Positions 49,250-58,396 of a DNA stretch of 64,000 bases are shown here, one piece after another (position 1 is the first letter of the stretch; every line of letters begins with the position of its first letter). The notes under the pieces are model-generated. The model was not told where the DNA came from. It saw only the letters and a program-made list of their open reading frames with translations, and made no database searches. The DNA lies in NCBI RefSeq assembly GCF_002205635.1, contig NZ_NISJ01000011.1, forward strand, positions 1-64,000, given 5' to 3'. A program made the translations under genes and the position numbers. Origin of the DNA: Sphingopyxis witflariensis. Its GTDB lineage: Bacteria; Pseudomonadota; Alphaproteobacteria; Sphingomonadales; Sphingomonadaceae.

Positions 49250-50326
49250 CTATTCCACAGTGGCCGGCACCGGAACATCGCGAAGCATGTCGGCATTGGT
49301 GCTGGCTGAAAGCGAAGGCATGTCGTCCGCCTTCGGCGTTTCAGTTCCCGTCGGCTCCCCTGCAAGGGGGATTGCGGGACCAGACAAGGGTTCGGCCGGA
49401 CGGACCGTGGTTTCGGCTTGGGGAGCAGCAACGACGGCGTCGCGGCTCTTGCCCTTCAGCGCGTCGATTTCGCGCTGGCGCATTTCGAGATAGAGGGTGC
49501 GCGTTTCGACGTAAGGATCCAGGCTTTCTTCCTGCAGGCGTTCGATCTCGGCATCATTTTCGATGCGTTCATTGAGCTGCCTGATCACATTTGTCGGAAC
49601 CGAATAGGCCAAGCGGTCGAAAGGCGCGCCGGCGGTGGTCGGCACGACGAGCAGATCGATGCTGTTGCCGACCATGTCGCGCAAAGTTGTCGGCCCGAGA
49701 AGCGGAAGGTAGAAATAGGGGCCGGGCTCGACGCCGTAAAAACCCAATGTATTGGCAAAGCCATTGCGGCGATAGGGCAGGTCGAACGGCTTCGTCTTGG
49801 CGACATCGAAAAGCCCCCCGACGCCAAAGGTCGTGTTGACGACGAACCGGCCGAGCGTCTCGACGGCTTTGCCAATCTTGAACTGCAACAGAAAGTTCAG
49901 GAAATTCACGGGCTCAGTCAGGTTCCGCAGCGCATTGCCAAGCCCGTCACGAACAGGTTCGGGGACGATGCCCTGATAGCCCGAGGCGACCGGAGCGACG
50001 AGCGCCCTGTCGACCGACTGAACCATTCGATACGACGTGATATTGACGTCTTGCATCGGATCGCCCGGCGGTGCCTCTCCCCGTGCGGTCACCACAATAT
50101 CATCCGGCGACGACGGCATCTCAGCCGACGGTTCATCACCGACTGTTGCGGGCATATCCGAAACGGGAGGCGGGGTGATTTCGACTGTTGGCACGACCAC
50201 CGGCGGCACCGGCTCCGCCTCGACCCGCCGCGGTTCGACTGTTACCAGACTTTCGGGTGCAATATCGGCAGGAGCAGGCTGTGCCCCGGACAGCAAGAGA
50301 AACGCAGCGACGGTCGTAATACTCAT
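49250..50326 (-). CDS. MlaA (VacJ)-family phospholipid-transport protein
   Basis: This 358-residue outer-membrane-associated protein has the MlaA core EPVNFLNFLLQFKIGKAVETLGRFVVNTTFGVGGLFDVA and GPYFYLPLLGPTTLRDMVGNSIDLL (about 135-270). MlaA removes phospholipids from the outer leaflet. The N-terminal region (about 1-17) is hydrophobic, but I see no lipobox Cys. It is followed by a 70-residue Pro/Glu/Val-rich segment absent from ordinary MlaA proteins; the C-terminal 60 residues are also low complexity. The ATG at 50326 is chosen by signal-peptide position; ribosome site weak. It is convergent with the CoA-transferase gene. Confidence 0.85.
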   Translation of the reverse strand: MSITTVAAFLLLSGAQPAPADIAPESLVTVEPRRVEAEPVPPVVVPTVEITPPPVSDMPATVGDEPSAEMPSSPDDIVVTARGEAPPGDPMQDVNITSYRMVQSVDRALVAPVASGYQGIVPEPVRDGLGNALRNLTEPVNFLNFLLQFKIGKAVETLGRFVVNTTFGVGGLFDVAKTKPFDLPYRRNGFANTLGFYGVEPGPYFYLPLLGPTTLRDMVGNSIDLLVVPTTAGAPFDRLAYSVPTNVIRQLNERIENDAEIERLQEESLDPYVETRTLYLEMRQREIDALKGKSRDAVVAAPQAETTVRPAEPLSGPAIPLAGEPTGTETPKADDMPSLSASTNADMLRDVPVPATVE

Positions 50327-50600
50327 CGCGTCTGAAATCCCGCTATCACGAGATTCGTGAGCGTCGCTCGCATATGTCAAACTCCTGCCCGGGCCGTCAG
50401 CCCGAAACCATGACCAAAGGGCGCCCCTCCCCTCCATCCAACGCTGTTAAACCCGCTATCGCGGACAAAGCTGCTTTACCCGTCCCTTATCAAGAAGGAA
50501 GCGGAAAAAGAAACCATGGCTGCTGCACAAGCCCGGTGCATCGGTCAGCGCACGGAACGCTGACCATATTATCATCGTCGATACGCCGTGGCGGCACGGG

Positions 50601-52088
50601 TCAAACCGGCGGCACACCGAGGTTTGCGGTGTCACCGGACACCTCCACCGCCACCGCAGTGCCAACCGGATCGGAGCAAGGACCGGCGAAGGTCAGCAGC
50701 AAATCCGGTCCACGTCGCTGCAAGGTGACCGGACTGCCATCGCCGAGGCGCAAGGCGGTGCCCATGATGGACAGATGCTTCACCACCAATTGAGTGGATG
50801 AAATGGGGCCCTTGAAGATCAAATTCACGCGTCCCGGCGCGGCGGTAAAGCGCACCGCCTGTCCACATTCGGTCTCGCCATCCGATTGCGTCCACGGCCT
50901 TGTGCCATAAATCGCGTCGCCGTTCGCGCGCAGCCAGGCGCCAAACTGCTTGAGTCGGCGGAGCTGTTCGCCCGGAATCCCCGCATCGGTCGCGCGCGGC
51001 CCGACGTTGAGCAACAGATTGCCGTTGCGCGACACGGCATCGATGAAATCATGGATCAGCGTTTCGGCGCTGGCATAATCGGCTTCGCTATCGTTGCGGT
51101 TGAAGCCGAAGCTATGGCTCATCCCGCGGGTCGCTTCCCATTTCTTGACCTGAATTTCGGCGAAGGCGGCATATTCGGGGGTGCGAAAGTCGCTGTGCGG
51201 GACCGGCGGCGGGATGATGCCCTTGGAATCCTCATCGCTCAGCTTGCTCAGCGCCGCTTTGAACTTGCGATCGACATAGCGCCGCATCGGCGGAAATTTG
51301 AGCAGGTCGCGCTGCAGGCTGCCGGCGACCCAGCGGTCGTTGACCACCCCTTCGGGCACCGCGCGATAATAGTCGGCGAACAGGCGGTACAGGGGACCGG
51401 GCCGGGTCGGCCATGAAATGTCATTCCACAGCACCGATGGCTCGTAACGGTCGATCAGTTCGCGAACCTGCGCCATCGCATAGGCCGGATAGTCGCCGCC
51501 GGGGGTCGATGCGATAAAGTCGCCGAGCGTCCGCATCGGACGCCGGTTGAAGGTCCAGTCGATCCCGCCCGAATAATAGACCCCGAAGCGCAGGCCCACA
51601 GCGCGTACCGCTGCGGCGAGTTCGCCGACGAGATCGCGCCGGGTGGTCCAGTCCTTCTGATGCCGGTTGGCGACTTCGCTCGGCCAGAGGCAAAGCCCGT
51701 CATGATGTTTGGTGACGAGCACGACATAGCGCGCGCCGGCGTCGCGAAACGCCTCGGCCCAAGCGGCGGGGTCCCATTGTTTCAGCCCTTCCTCGAACGG
51801 CTGCTTGAAGTCGGTGTAGGGCGCGTCGCCGTAATTTTCCGCGTGAAACTCGGCCGAGGGCGTTCCCGGTACCTTGATCGCGTTCCAATACCATTCGGTA
51901 TAGGGCGCCATCGCGACGGCGCGGTCATAGTCCTTGGAAAAAGCCTCGCCGATCGAGCCGCCGCGCGGGGCGAAAGCCGGAATGGCGAAGGCGCCCCAAT
52001 GGATGAAAATTCCGAATTTGGCGTCATGATACCAGTCAGGCACAGCGCGCGCATTGAGATCGGACAGCGCGGAACCGGCGGCGGCCAT
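50601..52088 (-). CDS. Alpha-L-fucosidase, GH29
   Basis: This 495-residue glycosidase hydrolyses alpha-L-fucosides with retention. It has WYHDAKFGIFIHWGAFAIPAF near the start, YVVLVTKHHDGLCLWPS, FGVYYSGGIDWTF, the nucleophile Asp223 in SVLWNDISWP, and GNLLLNVGPRATDAGIPGEQLRRL. There is no convincing signal peptide (MAAAGSALSDLNA), so it may be cytoplasmic and act on imported oligosaccharides. GGGAGCG precedes the ATG at 52088. The divergent receptor and symporter genes fit glycan uptake. Confidence 0.93.
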   Translation of the reverse strand: MAAAGSALSDLNARAVPDWYHDAKFGIFIHWGAFAIPAFAPRGGSIGEAFSKDYDRAVAMAPYTEWYWNAIKVPGTPSAEFHAENYGDAPYTDFKQPFEEGLKQWDPAAWAEAFRDAGARYVVLVTKHHDGLCLWPSEVANRHQKDWTTRRDLVGELAAAVRAVGLRFGVYYSGGIDWTFNRRPMRTLGDFIASTPGGDYPAYAMAQVRELIDRYEPSVLWNDISWPTRPGPLYRLFADYYRAVPEGVVNDRWVAGSLQRDLLKFPPMRRYVDRKFKAALSKLSDEDSKGIIPPPVPHSDFRTPEYAAFAEIQVKKWEATRGMSHSFGFNRNDSEADYASAETLIHDFIDAVSRNGNLLLNVGPRATDAGIPGEQLRRLKQFGAWLRANGDAIYGTRPWTQSDGETECGQAVRFTAAPGRVNLIFKGPISSTQLVVKHLSIMGTALRLGDGSPVTLQRRGPDLLLTFAGPCSDPVGTAVAVEVSGDTANLGVPPV

Positions 52089-52526
52089 CAGTGGGCGCTC
52101 CCGCATTTTGATAAGCCCGTCGAGCGGAGCCGTCCGTCCATCCTGTCTCTCCCACTATCCCGCCATCTTCATCGTGGCGCCCGTCGATTCACAGTTGATT
52201 CTATCGTCATAGAAAAATCAATCTTATAATTGCAATGTAGGGAAGATCTGGAGCCGCGCGGACCAACTCTCCCCGCTTGCCAGAGGGATAGGATGGCGTC
52301 GTCAATCCTTGAAAACCCGCGCAAATGCACCAGAATGACATGGATTTTCCCGCAAATGACGCATGTTCAATATATGGTTATAGACTAATATATAAAACAC
52401 CGATAACAATGTCTCCGGGGGGATGCTGTGAGGGCATTTCGCTGTAAATAGCGTGGGATCCGTATCAGCGGGCCCATCGCGCCAATAATCGACCAGCAGG
52501 ATCGCTGGCGGCGGGAGAGGCGTGGT
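52089..52526. promoter_or_regulatory. 438-bp divergent control region, fucosidase / receptor
   Basis: No gene is supported here. Two dyads stand out. TTGATTCTAT at 52196 onward is mirrored by ATAGAAAAATCAA, centred near 52207, just upstream of the fucosidase. GGTTATAGACTAATATATAA followed by ACCGATAAC at about 52376-52408 is AT-rich and lies upstream of the receptor. Both are candidates for promoter or operator elements of the divergent genes. Confidence 0.5.
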
Positions 52527-55046
52527 ATGCGAAATAATTCTTGGATGTTTGCGAGCGTCGCATTCATTGCGATGCCGGTTGCAGCGCAGACGCAAGGGAC
52601 GGCACCGGCGGCGGATCAAACCGCAGCCACGGAGGGGGCTTCGGGCCTCGCCGAAATCGTCGTCACCGCGGAAAAACGCAGCGTCAATTTGCAGGATGTG
52701 CCGCTGGCCATATCGGCCTATACCGCCGATGCCCGCCAACTTGCCGGCATCACCACGCTTCAGGATGTTGCGAATTTCACCCCGGGGCTCAGCTATTCGG
52801 CGAGCAATGACCGCGTTTTCATTCGCGGCATCGGACGCCAGACCAACACCAATGGCAGCGATCCCGGTGTCTCGACCTATACCGATGGCATTTACGATGC
52901 GTCGACCAGTTCGATCGCCGCGTCCGATTTCTTCATCGAGCGCATCGAAGTGCTGCGCGGCCCGCAAGGCACGCTGTACGGGCGCAATTCGATCGGCGGT
53001 GCGATCAACGCCATTTCCAAACGGCCGACCGACGAGTTTCAAGCCGATTTGCGCGGCACCGTCGGCAACTACGGCCTCTACACGGTGGAAGCCGCGGTTT
53101 CAGGGGAGCTGACCAACGGGCTGCGTTCGCGGCTGGCGGGGGCTTTCTCCAACCAGAACCGCGGCTATTTCAAGAATGACGCGGGCGGAGTCAGCGAAGG
53201 CGGCCGCGGCAAGCGCCGTTATGTGGAGCTCCAGCTGGAGGCCGATCTCGGCCCCGATATCGTCGCATGGGCGAAGGTCTTCACCGGCAGCACCGACCTC
53301 AATCCGCGCAATCTCAACCGGATCGGCGCCTATGATTTCGCCCCCTACCCCACCGGGTCGATCACCCCGGGCGCGGGCTTTGGCTATCTGATCCCGGGGG
53401 TCGTCGCGCTCGATCCCAGCCCGCTAACGCCGGGCGCGACCAACATCAGGCATTTCAGCGCCGACACGACGCAGACCGAAAAGATGCGCGGCAATTTCGG
53501 TGCTGCCGGCGACATTAAATGGAGCCTGCCGGGCTTCGACGTCCGCCTGCTTGGCGGCTATCAGAAATATCGCATCGACAACATCTACGAGCTCGATGGC
53601 ACCAGCGTGATTTCCTATGATTTTCCGTCGGCCTCCGTCGGTCTCCCGCCGCTCACCGTCTTTCCGTCAACGCAGCTTGGCCTGCACAACAAGAAAAGCT
53701 TTGGCAGCGGCGAACTCAACCTAACGTCCAACACCGACGGGCCGTTCCAATGGGTCGCCGGCGTCTATTATTATCAGGAAAAGCTGGCGCAGGAATCGCA
53801 CTTCAACGCGCCCAACCAGTTGCAGCTTCGCGCGCCGATCAATGGCCCGGCCAACCCGCTCGGCGATTTCGTCTATGCCGCGTCGACGCTGACCACCAAA
53901 TCCGCCGCCGTGTTCGGCCAGGTCGATTACCGGATCACCGACACGCTGCGGCTGACCGGTGGACTGCGCTACACGCACGACAAGAAGAGCGGCGACGAAT
54001 TTTTCCGTATCGTCTGCCTCGGCTGCGTCCCGGGTTTCACCCCCGATCTCGCGGGCTCGTTTACGCCTGCGTTCGACATCACCGCGTCGCAAATCTCGCT
54101 CGCGGCCGCGCCGGGTATCGCCTCGCCCGTCACGATCGATCCGGCGACGGGCATCGCGCGCCGCGGTCTGGCGAACAGCTGGGATGCGGTGACCGGCACC
54201 GTCGCGGTCGAATGGCAACCGACCGAGGATCAGCTGGCTTTCCTGCGCTACAGCCGCGGCTATAAATCGGGCGGTTTCAACGCCGGGGGCATTTCGGCGC
54301 TGCCGCAGACCGGGGCCGAGCATATCGACGCCTTCGAAGCCGGGTACAAGCATACGATCGGCAAGCAGCTGCGCGTCAATCTGGCGGGCTTCTATTATGA
54401 CTATCAGGGGCTTCAGGTGCCGCTGACCGTCTCGCAACCGGGCGGCGCGCAGCTCACCCAATTCTTCAACCTCGCCAAGTCAAAAAGCTATGGCGCCGAG
54501 GTCGAGGTGGCTTGGCAACCGGTGAATCCACTGCAACTGTCGTTCAACTATGGCTTTGGCCATTCGCGGATCGACGACGGATGCTGCTTTGTCGACGGTC
54601 AGGATCCGCTCGCGATCCAGCCGGGCGCACAGCCATCGGGCCCAGCCGTCGGCATCCAGCAACCGCAAAGCGTCGACGGCGCACGCCTGTCCGACACGCC
54701 GCGCCACAAGATCGCGCTGAACGCGATGTACAGCATCGCGTTCGAGCCGGGCACCTTCTCGCTGTCGGGCAATTATGTCTGGCGCAGTTCGGCGTACAGC
54801 AACATCTTCAATCGCGATTATAACCGCATGCCGTCGTGGGATCAGGTCGACCTGCGCGCGATCTGGTCGGGTCGCGACGACCGCTACCGCGTCATCGCCT
54901 ATGTAAAGAATCTGTTCGACAGCACCGGCTATGACAGCGCGCTGGGCAATCTGCTCGCCTCGTCGCCGACGCTGGCGGTCGCGCAAAGCTATTCGCTAAC
55001 GCCGCCGCGAACCTATGGCGTCCAGATCGAATATCGGTTCCGATAG
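52527..55046 (+). CDS. TonB-dependent outer-membrane receptor, probably glycan-linked
   Basis: This 839-residue receptor has a signal peptide (about 1-20, ending PVAAQ), a TonB-box-like EIVVTAEKR (about 43-51), the plug domain (VPLAISAYTADARQLAG, VFIRGIGRQT, IEVLRGPQGTLYGRNSIGGAIN) and a barrel ending in YGVQIEYRFR with the expected aromatic pattern. GGAGAGGCGTGGT precedes the ATG. Neighbours are a fucosidase and a sugar-type symporter, so it may import fucosylated oligosaccharides. The symporter gene follows 9 bases after the stop. Confidence 0.93.
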   Translation: MRNNSWMFASVAFIAMPVAAQTQGTAPAADQTAATEGASGLAEIVVTAEKRSVNLQDVPLAISAYTADARQLAGITTLQDVANFTPGLSYSASNDRVFIRGIGRQTNTNGSDPGVSTYTDGIYDASTSSIAASDFFIERIEVLRGPQGTLYGRNSIGGAINAISKRPTDEFQADLRGTVGNYGLYTVEAAVSGELTNGLRSRLAGAFSNQNRGYFKNDAGGVSEGGRGKRRYVELQLEADLGPDIVAWAKVFTGSTDLNPRNLNRIGAYDFAPYPTGSITPGAGFGYLIPGVVALDPSPLTPGATNIRHFSADTTQTEKMRGNFGAAGDIKWSLPGFDVRLLGGYQKYRIDNIYELDGTSVISYDFPSASVGLPPLTVFPSTQLGLHNKKSFGSGELNLTSNTDGPFQWVAGVYYYQEKLAQESHFNAPNQLQLRAPINGPANPLGDFVYAASTLTTKSAAVFGQVDYRITDTLRLTGGLRYTHDKKSGDEFFRIVCLGCVPGFTPDLAGSFTPAFDITASQISLAAAPGIASPVTIDPATGIARRGLANSWDAVTGTVAVEWQPTEDQLAFLRYSRGYKSGGFNAGGISALPQTGAEHIDAFEAGYKHTIGKQLRVNLAGFYYDYQGLQVPLTVSQPGGAQLTQFFNLAKSKSYGAEVEVAWQPVNPLQLSFNYGFGHSRIDDGCCFVDGQDPLAIQPGAQPSGPAVGIQQPQSVDGARLSDTPRHKIALNAMYSIAFEPGTFSLSGNYVWRSSAYSNIFNRDYNRMPSWDQVDLRAIWSGRDDRYRVIAYVKNLFDSTGYDSALGNLLASSPTLAVAQSYSLTPPRTYGVQIEYRFR

Positions 55047-55055
55047 GCGCGGCGG

Positions 55056-56495
55056 GTGGCAAACTCCCCCTCGCGTCCCGCCGGTGCGCTGCCGCTTTCG
55101 ACGCGGCTTCTCTATGGATCCGGCACGATCGCCTTCGGCGTCAAGGATCAGGGCTTCAACGCGCTGTTGATGCTGTTCTACAATCAGGTCGTAGGGCTTC
55201 CCGCTGCGTGGGTGGGGTCGGCGATCATGATCGCGATGATCGCCGATGCGCTGTTCGATCCGTTGCTGGGGCAATATTCGGACAATGTACGGACGCGCTG
55301 GGGGCGGCGCCACCCCTTCATGTATGCGGCGGCGCTGCCGATCGCGGCCTCTTATCTGCTGCTCTGGATGCCGCCCGAAATGCCGCACGGCGCGCAATTT
55401 GGGTGGCTGGTCGTCACCGCGATCATCGTGCGCTTTTCGATCAGTCTCTATGAAATCCCGTCGACCGCGCTGCTCGCCGAATTCACCAGCGACTATGACG
55501 AGCGCACCAAGCTGGTCGCCGCGCGCTATTTCTTTGGCGTGTGCGGCGGCATCGGGATGACGGTCGTGACCTTCGGCTATTTCCTGCAACCGACCCCGAC
55601 GCAGCCCGTCGGGCATCTCAACGTCGGCGGATATGTCACCTATGCGTGGGTGGCGGCAGCGATCATGTTGGTGTCGGTGCTGATCTCCTCCCTTGGCACA
55701 CAAAAGGAGGTACTGAAACGTCCGCCGCCACCGCCGGCCGTCAAGCTTCCGGTCGGGCAGATGCTGCGCGAGATGCTGGGGATATTGGTGCATCCGGCCT
55801 ATATCTCGATCCTGCTCGCGAGCCTGTTCTTCGCGGTGGCGTCGGGGCTCAACATGTCGCTCGCGGTCTATTTCTCGACCTATTTCTGGGAATTGAGCGC
55901 CACTCAGATCGCCACCGTGGCATCGAGCAGCATTGTCGGCATCATCCTCGCCTTCGTCGTGGTGCTGCCGCTGTCGGCGCGCTTCGGTAAAAAGCCATCG
56001 GCGATGCTGATGTTCGGCCTGTCGCTGCTGTCGAGCGTGACGCCGTTGATCCTGCGCCTGACGGGCCTGTTCCCGGTCAACGGCGATCCGCTGCTGATCT
56101 GGCTGTTGATGGGGCAGCTCGCCTTCGGGATGATGACGACGATCGCGGGCGGAATCCTCGCGGTGTCAATGGTCGCCGACGTGACCGACCAGATCCAGCT
56201 CGAGACCGGCCGCCGTTCCGAAGGGCTGTTGTTTTCCGCCGCCACGATGGTCAACAAGGCGATATCGGGCATGGGGATCATGCTCGCGGGCCTCTTGCTG
56301 GCCTTTGTCAAATTCCCTGAGAATGCACAGCCCGGCCATGTCACCGCCGACACGCTGCGCGGGCTGGCGAGCATCTATATGGGAGTGCTGTCGATCGCGA
56401 CCATCATCGCGATCATCTGCCTCGCCTATTATCCGATCAGCCGGTCGCGCCATCTGGAGAATATCCGGCAGCTGGGCGAGGCGGCGGCGGAGTGA
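55056..56495 (+). CDS. MFS transporter, GPH-like (sugar:cation symporter) type
   Basis: A 479-residue inner-membrane protein with about 12 hydrophobic helices. The glycoside-pentoside-hexuronide:cation symporter pattern is clear: LLYGSGTIAFGVKDQGFN, ADALFDPLLGQYSDNVRTRWGRRHPFMYAAALP and DYDERTKLVAARYFFG. Another GPH-like segment is MVADVTDQIQLETGRRSEGLLFSAATMVNKA. It likely imports fucose-type sugars or oligosaccharides with a cation. A GTG start is used, in the same transcript as the receptor. A palindromic repeat follows. Confidence 0.9.
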   Translation: MANSPSRPAGALPLSTRLLYGSGTIAFGVKDQGFNALLMLFYNQVVGLPAAWVGSAIMIAMIADALFDPLLGQYSDNVRTRWGRRHPFMYAAALPIAASYLLLWMPPEMPHGAQFGWLVVTAIIVRFSISLYEIPSTALLAEFTSDYDERTKLVAARYFFGVCGGIGMTVVTFGYFLQPTPTQPVGHLNVGGYVTYAWVAAAIMLVSVLISSLGTQKEVLKRPPPPPAVKLPVGQMLREMLGILVHPAYISILLASLFFAVASGLNMSLAVYFSTYFWELSATQIATVASSSIVGIILAFVVVLPLSARFGKKPSAMLMFGLSLLSSVTPLILRLTGLFPVNGDPLLIWLLMGQLAFGMMTTIAGGILAVSMVADVTDQIQLETGRRSEGLLFSAATMVNKAISGMGIMLAGLLLAFVKFPENAQPGHVTADTLRGLASIYMGVLSIATIIAIICLAYYPISRSRHLENIRQLGEAAAE

Positions 56496-56562
56496 TGGGG
56501 TGGGTTGGCGTTGTCAGGTGCTCTTTTCACGCGTCGGGCGCGAAATCAGAACCGTTCCAAAT

Positions 56563-56651
56563 CCGTTCGTGCCGAGCTTGTCGAAGCACCCCTCTTTTCT
56601 CTTTTGTCGCGGAAAGAAAGAACGGCCCTTCGACAAGCTCAGGGCGAATGG
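56563..56651. repeat. Intergenic palindrome, CTTCGACAAGCTCAGG family
   Basis: CCGTTCGTGCCGAGCTTGTC plus GAAG is mirrored by CTTCGACAAGCTCAGGGCGA followed by ATGG. Second copy of the family seen at 18275-18394. Its presence inside the IS-bounded block shows that this block, or at least this part, has been in a related sphingomonad background. Confidence 0.85.
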
Positions 56652-56672
56652 TTCATAGGGTCGGAGACTGTT

Positions 56673-57314
56673 TTAAAGCGCCTCACGCCGGATCAGCGGC
56701 AAGCCGCCAGCGAGTAGCGCCTCGGCGGCGTCGAGCAGCCGCTCATTCTCGGCGACCAGATCGCCTGCCCTGCCGCTCTCCATCCAGCTGTCGAACGCCA
56801 TGCGGCCGCCCGCGACCAGCATCGCGGCGGCCATTTGCGCGCGGCGATCTTTCGCCGGGTCGATGCCAAGCTCGTCGGCAATATAGTCGGTCATCAAATC
56901 GATCTGAAGCCGCTGATGCCCATACCATACCGGCAAGAGCTCGGGCTCTCCGGCGAGTGCGCGCCCGAGGTTGATCTGACCATCCCCATCGCGTTCATAG
57001 GCGTGCGCGATCCGCGCGACCTGATTACGCCAGAAGGACAGCACCGGCACGCCTTGCGCGCGCTGCATCGTAACGACCTCTCCGAAACGCTCCCCTGCCC
57101 GGACCGCGATCGCGGCGGCGAGTTCGCGCTTCGACGCAAAATGGGTGAACAGGGTAGTGATGTGGATGTCGGCCGCATCGGCAATCGCCGCCATCGTCGC
57201 ATCGCCATAGCCGAGCGTCACGAACAGCCGCCGTGCGGCCTCTTCGATACGCTGGCGCGTCCGCGCTTTCGCCGCGGTTCGCCTTGGAAAACTGACTTTG
57301 GATGCTTCGCTCAT
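56673..57314 (-). CDS. TetR/AcrR-family regulator, divergent from the Coq4-like gene
   Basis: This 213-residue repressor has its HTH at about 40-60 (MAAIADAADIHITTLFTHFASKRELA). Its C-terminal domain continues GDLVAENERLLDAAEALLAGGLP. A perfect-start ATG lies at 57314, 102 bases from the Coq4-like start. The operator-like TATATAAGTTGAT at 57351 in the gap is a good site for self-regulation and control of that gene. Confidence 0.9.
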   Translation of the reverse strand: MSEASKVSFPRRTAAKARTRQRIEEAARRLFVTLGYGDATMAAIADAADIHITTLFTHFASKRELAAAIAVRAGERFGEVVTMQRAQGVPVLSFWRNQVARIAHAYERDGDGQINLGRALAGEPELLPVWYGHQRLQIDLMTDYIADELGIDPAKDRRAQMAAAMLVAGGRMAFDSWMESGRAGDLVAENERLLDAAEALLAGGLPLIRREAL

Positions 57315-57350
57315 GCCCGGATTATAATCATTGCAGCGCGAAGCGCCAGC

Positions 57351-57378
57351 TATATAAGTTGATCATTCTATTCTTATA
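57351..57378. promoter_or_regulatory. Operator-like dyad upstream of the Coq4-like gene
   Basis: TATATAAGTTGATCAT starts at 57351 and TATAAG at 57353-57358 is mirrored by CTTATA at 57373-57378. It shares TATAT-x-AGTTGAT with the perfect palindrome at 59781-59796, upstream of the second TetR/oxygenase pair. Confidence 0.55.
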
Positions 57379-57416
57379 GTGCAATCTCGAAAGAGATGAA
57401 CAGGGAGGCTATGGCC

Positions 57417-58367
57417 ATGATCGACGTGTCGATGCGAAACGAGTTTGAAAAATGGGTCGAAACGGGTCGGCCACCGCTGGCGGAGGAGCCGGCACTGGGG
57501 CTCGCCGCGCTGATGACGACCGCAGCCTTTGTCGATCCCGTCGCGCAGGTGCCGATCTTCGACGCCATCGCGGCGGCCACCGCAGCGACCAGCGACGGCG
57601 CCGAGCGCGCCGCGCAGATCACAGCGGCTTTGCCATGGGTGATCGACGGCAAGCCGCGCATCGCGCTGCCGCGCGCCTTGTGGGACGCGTTCTGGACCAT
57701 CATTGAGCGACCACGGTCGACAGAGGATGGCGAACTCGACCTGACGCTGGCCGTCGTCGCGCTCGGCCATCATTATGACCAGCGGATGATCGATGGCTGC
57801 GAGGCCGCACTGCTTGAATTCGACGGGGTCCACGACCTCATCGCCCAGCCCGAGGTGCGGTTGACCACCGCCGATCTCGAAAGCCATGCGACCGACAGCC
57901 TCGCCAAGGATCTGCTGTCGATGCTCAACGCCAATGGCTATGACATTGAGGTGATCGACGCCGACACCGTCGTCCTGCCCGGCGACTATCCGGCGCAAAA
58001 CCGCACCAACCGCCGCATCCTCCAGCTTCACGATATCTGGCATCTCGTCGGCGGCTATGGCTTCACGCCTGCAGGCGAAGTCGCGATTTCGGGTTTTCAG
58101 ATGGCGCAGTTCGGCCAGAATTACTCGACGCGTTTTCTGGCGACGGTGGCAACCAAGGCCGCGGTCGATGCGCCGGAACTGATCGACATATTGCTGACCG
58201 TGATGTTCGACGGCTGGCGGCACGGCCGCGCCACCAAGGAACTGATCGCGGTTCCCTGGCACCAACGCATCGCCGATCCGATCAGTCGCATTCGCGCAGA
58301 CCTGAACATTCAGCCGATCGACAGCGACGCGGTGCGGATGATGGAAGCCTTCACGCCCGCGGTGTGA
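57417..58367 (+). CDS. Coq4-family protein
   Basis: This approximately 316-residue protein has the Coq4 hallmark HDIWHLVGGYGFTPAGE, i.e. the metal-binding HDxxH-x11-E, then ISGFQMAQFGQN. Coq4 acts on the quinone ring in ubiquinone synthesis; the bacterial homologues are often catabolic or of unknown role. The N-terminal 150 residues are not typical of Coq4 and contain an Ala-rich helical stretch. ATG at 57417 has GGGAGG 8 bases upstream; ATGs at 57411 and 57396 are less well placed. No ubiquinone biosynthesis gene is nearby, so it is likely part of a degradative locus. Confidence 0.82.
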   Translation: MIDVSMRNEFEKWVETGRPPLAEEPALGLAALMTTAAFVDPVAQVPIFDAIAAATAATSDGAERAAQITAALPWVIDGKPRIALPRALWDAFWTIIERPRSTEDGELDLTLAVVALGHHYDQRMIDGCEAALLEFDGVHDLIAQPEVRLTTADLESHATDSLAKDLLSMLNANGYDIEVIDADTVVLPGDYPAQNRTNRRILQLHDIWHLVGGYGFTPAGEVAISGFQMAQFGQNYSTRFLATVATKAAVDAPELIDILLTVMFDGWRHGRATKELIAVPWHQRIADPISRIRADLNIQPIDSDAVRMMEAFTPAV

Positions 58368-58396
58368 GTTGGGGGCGCCCCGGTGGGCGCCTCGCA

